From contig DAOUGC010000251.1 of NCBI GenBank assembly GCA_034429695.1, forward strand, positions 1 to 5,307: 5,307 nt of DNA. The letters run 5' to 3'. Numbering within the stretch: position 1 is the first letter of the stretch; each line of letters starts with the position of its first letter. The position numbers and the translations under genes were made by a program. The notes under the pieces were generated by a model, which was not told where the DNA came from, searched no databases, and was given only the letters and a program-made list of their open reading frames with translations. Shown here in pieces: positions 1 through 4,261 of this stretch. The stretch comes from DAOUGC01 sp034429695 (GTDB lineage: Bacteria > Chloroflexota > Anaerolineae > Anaerolineales > Anaerolineaceae).

Positions 1-510
1 CCCCATGATACCCACCCCGGCACTCCCTACCTGTTTTCCACCAGCTTCCCACGCGGACGCGGCAAATTTCACCCGCTTGAGTACACCCCGTCCGCTGAAC
101 AACCCGATGAGGATTATCCATTGATCCTCACCACAGGCCGCGTGCTTGAACACTGGCACGGCGGCACACTCACCCGCCACTCATGGTTGGATGATCTATA
201 CCCGGAAGCGCACATGGAGATCAACCCTGCCGACGCCGCCCGACTGGGTATTGTTGACGCATGTGCAGTACGTGTGACCTCCCGCCGCGGCGCCATCATC
301 CTGCGCGCCAGGGTCACATCCAAAGCCGTGTCAGGTGTGGTATTCATCCCCTTTCACTTTGCCGAAGCCGCAGCCAACCTGCTCACCATTGACGTGGTTG
401 ACCCGCAGGCCAAGATCCCCGAATACAAAGCCTGCGCGGTACGGGTGACACCGGTGGATGATTCCAGCCTGCCCAACCCCGATGTGTATCAGCCCAGGGG
501 CAGGTATTAA
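1..510 (+). CDS. fdhF: Formate dehydrogenase alpha subunit, C-terminal part (molybdopterin oxidoreductase), 5' end outside window
   Basis: The frame is open from base 1 and ends at TAA 508-510, giving the last 169 residues of a much longer protein (family members usually exceed 650 residues). What is seen is the molydopterin dinucleotide-binding C-terminal domain: a lead-in with PGTPYLF and RGRGKFHP (about residues 7-26), then LILTTGRV followed by HWHGGTLTRHS (41-61), EINPADAARLGI (73-84), VTSRRGAII (92-100), FIPFHFAEAAAN (115-126) and AKIPEYKACAVRV (137-149). This series is characteristic of formate dehydrogenase alpha subunits, which oxidise formate to CO2 at a Mo/W-bis-MGD centre and pass electrons to iron-sulfur clusters. 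The N-terminal Fe-S domains and the Cys/Sec ligand lie upstream, so the catalytic ligand cannot be judged. A related MopB-family oxidoreductase is the main alternative. The symbol follows common usage for this subfamily; fdhA is also used. Confidence 0.9.
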   Translation, partial: PHDTHPGTPYLFSTSFPRGRGKFHPLEYTPSAEQPDEDYPLILTTGRVLEHWHGGTLTRHSWLDDLYPEAHMEINPADAARLGIVDACAVRVTSRRGAIILRARVTSKAVSGVVFIPFHFAEAAANLLTIDVVDPQAKIPEYKACAVRVTPVDDSSLPNPDVYQPRGRY

Positions 511-541
511 TCAGTACCGCTTGATGGACTGATCGGGTTTT
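510..541 (+). terminator. Weak terminator candidate directly after the formate dehydrogenase gene
   Basis: ATCAGT (510-515) pairs with ACTGAT (528-533). After one bulged A, CC 517-518 pairs with GG 526-527, closing a 7-base loop. A short T run (538-541) follows after CGGG, four bases from the stem. The stem starts in the stop codon. The gap before the T run and the AT-rich stem make this a weak call. Bases 528-537 can instead pair with 545-555 (ACTG/CAGT and CGGG/CCCG around loop 538-544). Confidence 0.35.
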
Positions 542-581
542 CTTCCCGTACCAGTGATTTTCTGTGGCATGCCAAACCTCC

Positions 582-611
582 CCTCCTTTATGATCAAGGC
601 GGAGGCTTTTT
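582..611 (+). terminator. Second weak terminator candidate
   Basis: CCTCC (582-586) can pair with GGAGG (601-605), followed after one C by five T (607-611). An adjacent CCTCC at 577-581 could serve as the 5' arm instead. The stem has only 5 GC-rich pairs and a 14-base loop, so stability is marginal. It is placed sensibly, between the formate dehydrogenase stop and the next promoter. Confidence 0.3.
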
Positions 612-671
612 CCTGCTTCCATCCTTGCCTCAACCCATCATTTCAACGTTGGAGGTGTTGATTGCCTGCTT

Positions 672-686
672 GCATATTGCATATGC
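672..686. promoter_or_regulatory. Operator-like inverted repeat over the -35 of the three-gene operon
   Basis: GCATAT (672-677) and ATATGC (681-686) form a perfect inverted repeat around TGC. It covers the proposed -35 hexamer at 677-682. A tandem repeat TTGCATA-TTGCATA (670-676, 677-683) lies in the same bases. A dimeric repressor bound here would block the promoter. No regulator gene lies beside it in the window, and a short palindrome of this kind could also be chance. Confidence 0.3.
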
Positions 687-705
687 GCCCATGCGCGCGT
701 AAAAT
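677..705 (+). promoter_or_regulatory. Sigma70-type promoter of the three-gene operon
   Basis: The -35 TTGCAT (677-682), a 17-base spacer and the -10 TAAAAT (700-705) fit the housekeeping consensus, with 3/6 and 5/6 matches. Transcription would begin near 712 and leave a 5' UTR of roughly 36 bases that contains the AAGGAG ribosome site of the first gene. It is the best-placed promoter between the formate dehydrogenase and the operon. Confidence 0.55.
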
Positions 706-747
706 GGACATTGCATTATCTGAACGCATCCACCAAGGAGTGCCCTC

Positions 748-1194
748 ATGAATTTTCGCCGCGCCATGCCCTGGTTCATTCTGGGGATGATCTTCTGTGT
801 GATCTCCATGTGCGTCACTGCCGTACCGGCCGGCATCCGCAACAGCCGTCCGGTGATCACCAACCCTTCCACCTATGACAACGGCTGGGAGGATACCTGG
901 CAGGTTCCATCCGATTCGGATGGCGGCTCGTGGGACGACGGCTCTGATTCCGGCTCATGGGATTGGGGGGACGGCTCAGATTCCGGTTCATGGGATGATG
1001 ACTCCGGGTCCGACTCAGGCTCGTGGGACTGGGACAGCGGTTCCGATTCTGGCTCGTGGGATTCATGGGACAGTGGGTCCGATTCCGGCTCGTGGGATTC
1101 CTGGGACAGCGGGTCAGATTCCGGATCATGGGATTCGGGCGGCTGGGATTCGGGCGGGTTCGACTCCGGCGGCTCAGATTCAGGCTCGTGGTAG
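748..1194 (+). CDS. Membrane-anchored or secreted acidic Ser-Asp-Gly-Trp repeat protein
   Basis: This is a 148-residue protein. The ATG at 748 follows AAGGAG (735-740) by 7 bases. Residues 1-6 are basic (NFRR) and 8-29 are hydrophobic, giving either an uncleaved anchor or a signal peptide. Residues 30-54 are an ordinary linker. Residues 55-148 contain only Ser, Asp, Gly and Trp plus one Phe (138), with 25 Asp, 13 Trp and no basic residue. SDSGSW occurs exactly seven times (starting at 66, 77, 88, 99, 111, 123 and 143), mostly 11-12 residues apart, and the protein ends on the last copy. Its stop codon overlaps the ribosome site of the next gene, so translation is probably coupled. I do not recognise a named family. 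A low-complexity, surface-exposed, cation-binding or self-associating tail is an inference. Lack of basic residues and of Cys argues against a nucleic-acid or heme role for the tail. Confidence 0.85.
   Translation: MNFRRAMPWFILGMIFCVISMCVTAVPAGIRNSRPVITNPSTYDNGWEDTWQVPSDSDGGSWDDGSDSGSWDWGDGSDSGSWDDDSGSDSGSWDWDSGSDSGSWDSWDSGSDSGSWDSWDSGSDSGSWDSGGWDSGGFDSGGSDSGSW
943..1191 (+). repeat. Coding tandem repeat, unit about 33-36 bp, encoding SDSGSW
   Basis: Seven copies of the hexapeptide SDSGSW lie within 943-1191, with a looser SDSDGGSW copy before them at 910-933. Copy starts are at 943, 976, 1009, 1042, 1078, 1114 and 1174, so the first spacings are 33, 33, 33, 36 and 36 bp and the last is 60 bp. 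All seven 18-bp copies differ in codon choice yet encode identical residues. The array lies wholly within the coding frame of the acidic protein, so it is not a CRISPR or intergenic repeat. Confidence 0.85.
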
Positions 1195-1198
1195 GAGG
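1193..1198 (+). promoter_or_regulatory. Ribosome binding site AGGAGG overlapping the upstream stop codon
   Basis: AGGAGG begins inside the TAG stop (1192-1194) of the acidic repeat protein and sits 7 bases before ATG 1206. It fixes the start of the next gene at 1206, although the same frame stays open upstream through the repeat region. It also implies that ribosomes finishing the first gene feed the second. Confidence 0.8.
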
Positions 1199-1205
1199 AG
1201 AACTT

Positions 1206-2009
1206 ATGTCCGGTTGTTTATTTGCCCTCGCCCTGCTCTTCTTCTTCATCGGTATTGTCCAGCTTTTCCGTCCGGCAAAAAATGGCAAACCCTATGCTGG
1301 TACCGGAGACATGATACAGACCCTGACCAACTCGGTCAAGGACGCTCTGCGCCCGTCCGGCAGTTCCTATCCCGCAACGCCGCGGTCTTCTTCCCACCGC
1401 CCGCCTGCGCCTTCCAGTCCTCCCACACCCCAGACAGAGGTGAAATCAACCGTGAACACCAGCAGCCCTTTCAATCGCATTCAAGTCGGCGACCGCATCG
1501 CCATCCCCCATCCGCAAATGGGCCCCTTGACTCTGTTTGTCACCGGCAAAGTGGTTTTTCAGGAACTCTGGCAAACCTCGCGCTCGTCCGGCGCGCCGTG
1601 GGTTCCCACCGGAAATGCCTTTACCGCATACTTCCTGGAAACCAACCGCGTGCTCTTGAACTGGCAAACCCGTTACTATCTGCTGGATGAAGCCGTACCG
1701 CTTTCGGACGCCGAAATCCAGCGCGACTTTGCGCCTTACGCCAAGCAATTCGCCCAGTCCAACCAGACCGCGGATGTGTATTTTGCCTACCCACCGGCTT
1801 CGTGGCACATTGACGACATCGGCAAATTCCGGGTTCAGAGTGTGGAAGGTTCAGGTTCCCGTCAGTCGCAGGGTGGAATTGGACGCTTTGTTCACGCCAG
1901 CGGAGACAGTGACCGGGCGCTGGTGCTGGAGGATTATGAAGGCAGCGGTGGACAGGACATGGTCTGGATCGGCTACAAGATTGACGAAACAGATATTCAG
2001 GCAGCATAA
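1206..2009 (+). CDS. Membrane-anchored protein of unknown function, possibly DUF4178-like
   Basis: This is a 267-residue protein. The perfect AGGAGG site decides the start at 1206; the upstream extension of the frame is a shadow of the repeat gene. Residues 3-21 are a single hydrophobic anchor (LFALALLFFFIGIV). Residues 50-78 are a Ser/Pro-rich flexible linker. The region from about 90 to 265 looks globular and beta-rich, opening with RIQVGDRIAIP and containing FVTGKVVFQELW (111-122), FTAYFLETNRVLLNW (139-153), RYYLLDEAVPL (156-166), then FAYPPASWHIDDIGKFRV (193-210) and ALVLEDYEG (238-246). The GD-start, VxGKV strand and aromatic-rich strands loosely resemble DUF4178 proteins; I hold this at about one in three. 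No catalytic motif is visible. It lies 11 bases after the acidic repeat gene and 18 before a small membrane protein gene, so the three are one operon. Confidence 0.85.
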   Translation: MSGCLFALALLFFFIGIVQLFRPAKNGKPYAGTGDMIQTLTNSVKDALRPSGSSYPATPRSSSHRPPAPSSPPTPQTEVKSTVNTSSPFNRIQVGDRIAIPHPQMGPLTLFVTGKVVFQELWQTSRSSGAPWVPTGNAFTAYFLETNRVLLNWQTRYYLLDEAVPLSDAEIQRDFAPYAKQFAQSNQTADVYFAYPPASWHIDDIGKFRVQSVEGSGSRQSQGGIGRFVHASGDSDRALVLEDYEGSGGQDMVWIGYKIDETDIQAA

Positions 2010-2027
2010 TTTTCTTCTGGAGACCCC

Positions 2028-2357
2028 ATGAAAAAAAACAGTATTCTCACCATCTTCATCATTTTGGTCGCCGCCCTGATCGTCGGTCAGGGGATCGCAT
2101 TTGCGCTCGCCCCCGATTCATGGCGCGCGTTTATCGGGCGGCTGCCGGTCATCCTCAGCATGATTGCCTTCTGGGGACCGATCATCGCCATCATCTCGGC
2201 ATTTTTCGTGTGGGGCGTGCTTTCGCTGCTCGGGTTCCGCTCGCTTGAAGAAATCCGCGCCGAGTCAGTGCAGGAGAACAACCCGACACCGGGCATCGTG
2301 TTTGTCGGCACGTTGATCGCCGCCATGCTGTTCCTGATGATCGTCATCCGGCCGTAA
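2028..2357 (+). CDS. Small three-helix integral membrane protein, unknown function
   Basis: This is a 109-residue protein. The ATG at 2028 follows TGGAGA (2018-2023), with GGAG five bases before the start, and the stop is TAA 2355-2357. Three hydrophobic helices are clear at about 6-27, 41-67 and 89-108. Between them are a short loop (28-40, with PDSWRAFIGR) and a longer charged segment (70-86, RSLEEIRAESVQENNPTP). The protein ends four residues after the polar-free last helix with VIRP. I see no Cys, His cluster or other catalytic or metal-binding set, so a structural, regulatory or partner role is more likely than an enzyme. As last gene of the operon, just before a strong terminator, it may form a membrane complex with the two preceding anchored proteins; this is inferred from gene order only. 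I do not recognise the family. DUF350 was considered but is not convincing. Confidence 0.8.
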   Translation: MKKNSILTIFIILVAALIVGQGIAFALAPDSWRAFIGRLPVILSMIAFWGPIIAIISAFFVWGVLSLLGFRSLEEIRAESVQENNPTPGIVFVGTLIAAMLFLMIVIRP

Positions 2358-2379
2358 CAGGAAGTTCATGCGCACACCC

Positions 2380-2414
2380 CTCCCCCAGCGGGTATTTCCC
2401 TGGGGGAGTTTTTT
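2380..2414 (+). terminator. Strong intrinsic terminator of the three-gene operon
   Basis: CTCCCCCAG (2380-2388) and CTGGGGGAG (2400-2408) pair perfectly over 9 bp around an 11-base loop, followed at once by six T (2409-2414). It lies 22 bases after the stop of the small membrane protein gene. Confidence 0.92.
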
Positions 2415-2610
2415 ATGGGTTTGCCAGCCGCGGTCCTTGATCACCGTGGGAAGGAGCGGGGATCGGTTGTTTTACACGGTAATCCGGGATTTAACACGAA
2501 TGACACGGACAGATGAATCATTCGAATGGTGGATACCATCCAGACGCAGGGCCAGAACGCCAGTTTCAAAGACGATGTGCCCCATCCAATCCGCCGATGC
2601 CTGGTAAATA
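2415..2610. other. Spacer between two convergent terminators, no supportable gene
   Basis: The gap between the converging genes runs from 2358 to 2696. Its two ends are terminators. The middle holds open frames on both strands, but none has a ribosome site, plausible protein composition or recognisable motif, and frames running through 2526-2921 cross the - strand hairpin and genes. I see no RNA gene, IS end or repeat array here. Confidence 0.6.
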
Positions 2611-2611
2611 T

Positions 2612-2644
2612 AAAAATGGCAGGTTGGATGTACACCAACCTGCC
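2612..2644 (-). terminator. Strong intrinsic terminator of the AI-2E permease operon
   Basis: Read on the - strand, GGCAGGTTGG (2644-2635) and CCAACCTGCC (2627-2618) pair perfectly over 10 bp around a 7-base loop. They are followed by A and then TTTTT (2616-2612). On the + strand the hairpin has no T run, so it should act on the - strand only. It lies 52 bases after the stop of the 62-residue gene. Confidence 0.92.
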
Positions 2645-2696
2645 GGTACTGCAAACTCATTGCTCCCACGCGGAAGCTGCCTGCTTCAACAGGAAA

Positions 2697-2885
2697 TCAG
2701 GCAACGCCCTTCGGCAGCGACCGCACCAGCTCAATAAACTCAACCCACTCCTCGTCAAAGAAGTGCAGGGTTACATTATTGAGTTCCAGATGATAGGTCG
2801 TCTCCCCATCCGGTTCTTCCGCTTTCCAAACCATGTAGTTCTCAGTCTCAGCCAGCGTATTGGTCTTCGGCTCATTCGGATTCAT
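2697..2885 (-). CDS. Small acidic protein, unknown function, overlapping the AI-2E permease gene
   Basis: This is a 62-residue protein starting at ATG 2885-2883 and ending at TGA 2699-2697. AAGGAG (2898-2893 on this strand) sits 7 bases before the start. The start overlaps the permease stop as ATGA (2885-2882), so translation is probably coupled. It is rich in Glu and Asp, has no membrane segment or signal peptide and no Cys, and is likely cytosolic. The pattern TYHLELNNVTLHFF (30-43) suggests two short strands, followed by an amphipathic helix DEEWVEFIELVRSL (44-57), a compact beta-beta-alpha arrangement. I do not recognise a named family. Overlap with the permease and the shared terminator suggest a related job, for example a small regulator or partner, but the sequence does not show it. 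Good protein-like composition, ribosome site and terminator make it a real gene. Confidence 0.8.
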   Translation of the reverse strand: MNPNEPKTNTLAETENYMVWKAEEPDGETTYHLELNNVTLHFFDEEWVEFIELVRSLPKGVA

Positions 2886-4150
2886 TTTCCCTCTCCTTGT
2901 TTTTTGGTAAATAGTGCCTGAAGGCGCGCAAAGAAACGCCGCACGCCGGCCAGGAGGTTGGACCAGCTCTCCTTAAGGGATGGCGGTGGGGATGCGCCAT
3001 GCCGTCCCTCCCAGGGGTCAACATCCATCAACTTGCGAAACACATAATCAAGGAACAACTTGGCAGTGGCCAGCACGGGGGCAGCCAGCACCACACCGAT
3101 CACACCCAGCAGGCTGGCGCCCACCAGCGCAGCCACCATCACCGCAGCAGGGTGCACCCGCAAAGCGTCACCCATGAAACGCGGCACAAAGAAATTGTCC
3201 ATCAGCAAATCGGTCACCCATGCGATACCGACCACAATCAGGGCGTAGGGCAGCGGTTCAAGACCAAAGATGGTGTGCCCCTGAAAAAACGCCACCAGAC
3301 CGTAAGCAGCCCATGCCACCGCCGGACCAACATACGGCACAAAGCGGGCCATGCCAGCCACCAGCGCCAACCCATAGAAGAAGCTGACCCCAAGTGCACC
3401 GAACATGGCCGTGTACAACGCCACGGTGATAAAAAAGATGATCAACTGCCCGCGCAGGAAGGCATTCCAAATCTGCGCCAGTTCCTGACCCAATCGGTTG
3501 ATATCCTGCTGATAACCCGGAATACGCATCCTGAATAACTGCTGGGGGACGCCTTCGGTCTCGATCAATATGAAATAAGATATCAATAGAATGAACAACG
3601 TCCAGCCAATGAACACCGCCGCGCTGGAGGCAAAGGTTCCAAACAACCCGCCCACCTGCCCGAACAAGGGCTGCACCGTGGAAAGCACCTGGTTGGCAAG
3701 GTTCTCAATCTCCAGATTTTCCAGGTCCCAGGTAAATGGTCCAATCTGCAGGACGGAATTGGACAGGTTTTCAATCAATTGCGGCAGATTGGCAACCTGC
3801 TTCTCCAGGAATTTGATCAGCGCGCCCACCTGTTCCACCAGCAGGAAACCGCCCCACGTCAGCAGTCCGAGGATGATCAACACCACCAGTAGATAAATCA
3901 AATTGACCGCCAGCCGCCAGCCCATTTTTAACTTCAGGTGCAGCCAGTCAGCAAGTGGGTACAACAAATAGGCGATCACGAACGCCAGGATCAAGGGACC
4001 AATGATGTTGCGAAAACCGACCACCAGTGCGCCTAAAACGGCCACCAGCGCCAGTCCAACCACAATCTTGGTGGTGCTGCCCCAACGCGGCGAACGCGGG
4101 ATCTCGGATTCGGGCTGCCCGCCCGGGGTTTGGGTTTCCTGTGTGCTCAT
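2882..4150 (-). CDS. AI-2E family transporter (UPF0118/PerM-type permease)
   Basis: This is a 422-residue integral membrane protein. After a polar N-terminus (1-26), hydrophobic segments lie at about 27-45, 49-68, 80-105, 176-197, 234-256, 257-290, 300-316 and 334-368, with a soluble stretch at 106-175 as usual in the family. Family landmarks are WNAFLRGQ (228-235), FVPYVGPAVAW (270-280), DNFFVPRFMG (318-327), LRVHPAAVMVAAL (330-342) and GVIGVVLAAPVLA (349-361). Members include TqsA (autoinducer-2 export), PerM and Na+/H+ antiporters, so the substrate cannot be named from sequence. The C-terminus (380-422) is basic and cytosolic-looking. Length is slightly above the family's usual 350-400. 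The start is taken at ATG 4150, preceded by TACAAT seven bases before it; a possible TTG start at 4222 would lie upstream of that promoter and is unlikely. No ribosome site is seen, so the transcript is probably leaderless. Confidence 0.93.
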   Translation of the reverse strand: MSTQETQTPGGQPESEIPRSPRWGSTTKIVVGLALVAVLGALVVGFRNIIGPLILAFVIAYLLYPLADWLHLKLKMGWRLAVNLIYLLVVLIILGLLTWGGFLLVEQVGALIKFLEKQVANLPQLIENLSNSVLQIGPFTWDLENLEIENLANQVLSTVQPLFGQVGGLFGTFASSAAVFIGWTLFILLISYFILIETEGVPQQLFRMRIPGYQQDINRLGQELAQIWNAFLRGQLIIFFITVALYTAMFGALGVSFFYGLALVAGMARFVPYVGPAVAWAAYGLVAFFQGHTIFGLEPLPYALIVVGIAWVTDLLMDNFFVPRFMGDALRVHPAAVMVAALVGASLLGVIGVVLAAPVLATAKLFLDYVFRKLMDVDPWEGRHGASPPPSLKESWSNLLAGVRRFFARLQALFTKKQGEGK

Positions 4151-4157
4151 ACAAACA

Positions 4158-4186
4158 ATTGTATGCAAATCAATTCGGAAAATCAA
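4158..4186 (-). promoter_or_regulatory. Leaderless promoter of the AI-2E permease operon
   Basis: On the - strand, TTGATT (4186-4181), a 17-base spacer and TACAAT (4163-4158) form a good sigma70 promoter. Seven bases separate the -10 from ATG 4150, so transcription should start at or next to the A of the start codon. There is no Shine-Dalgarno sequence in between. The palindrome ACAATTGT (4155-4162) overlaps the -10. Confidence 0.7.
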
Positions 4187-4226
4187 CGTTGAACCGAAGC
4201 TCTGATACTCCTCATATAACAATCTT

Positions 4227-4255
4227 TTGGAATGCTATTGTTCGCTGGGTATAAT
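4227..4255 (+). promoter_or_regulatory. Leaderless promoter of the secreted metallopeptidase gene
   Basis: TTGGAA (4227-4232), a 17-base spacer and a perfect TATAAT (4250-4255) lie directly before ATG 4262, with six bases between. Transcription should therefore start at or very near the start codon, and no ribosome site is present. An inverted repeat AACAAT (4218-4223) / ATTGTT (4237-4242) flanks the -35 and might be an operator, though the 13-base gap makes this weak. Confidence 0.7.
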
Positions 4256-4261
4256 TCGGTC

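Noticed and set aside
565..574. Perfect palindrome TGGCATGCCA between the formate dehydrogenase and the operon promoter
   Set aside because: It is ten bases with no loop, about 100 bases before the promoter and single-copy in the window. It could be chance and has no link to a known site.
943..1191. Possible CRISPR or intergenic tandem repeat array
   Set aside because: Copies differ at synonymous positions, spacings are multiples of three, and the array is inside an intact coding frame.
1023..1205. Upstream extension of the second operon gene into the repeat region, starting at GTG 1023
   Set aside because: The frame is open, but the extension is a +3-frame shadow of the repeat gene (repeating RFRLVGF-like text) and has no ribosome site. 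AGGAGG is placed 7 bases before ATG 1206.
857..1288. Antisense frame across the repeat gene, rich in Arg, Asn and Pro
   Set aside because: Its repetitive basic composition is the mirror of the SDSGSW codons. It has no ribosome site and runs into the start of the next gene.
875..1690. Long + strand frame in another register over the repeat and second gene
   Set aside because: It overlaps two well-supported genes, its composition is repetitive then random-looking, and it lacks a ribosome site.
2526..2921. + strand frame across the spacer, - strand terminator and small acidic gene
   Set aside because: It runs through a strong terminator hairpin and opposite a better-supported gene, with no start signal or motif.
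2999..3538. His/Gln-rich + strand frame opposite the AI-2E permease
   Set aside because: It is antisense to a gene with clear family motifs, has no ribosome site, and its composition is what the complement of membrane-helix codons gives.
4151..4222. TTG start at 4222 for the AI-2E permease, adding 24 residues
   Set aside because: It lies upstream of the predicted promoter for this gene. The added residues are not family-like, and MSTQ at 4150 begins at a good leaderless position.
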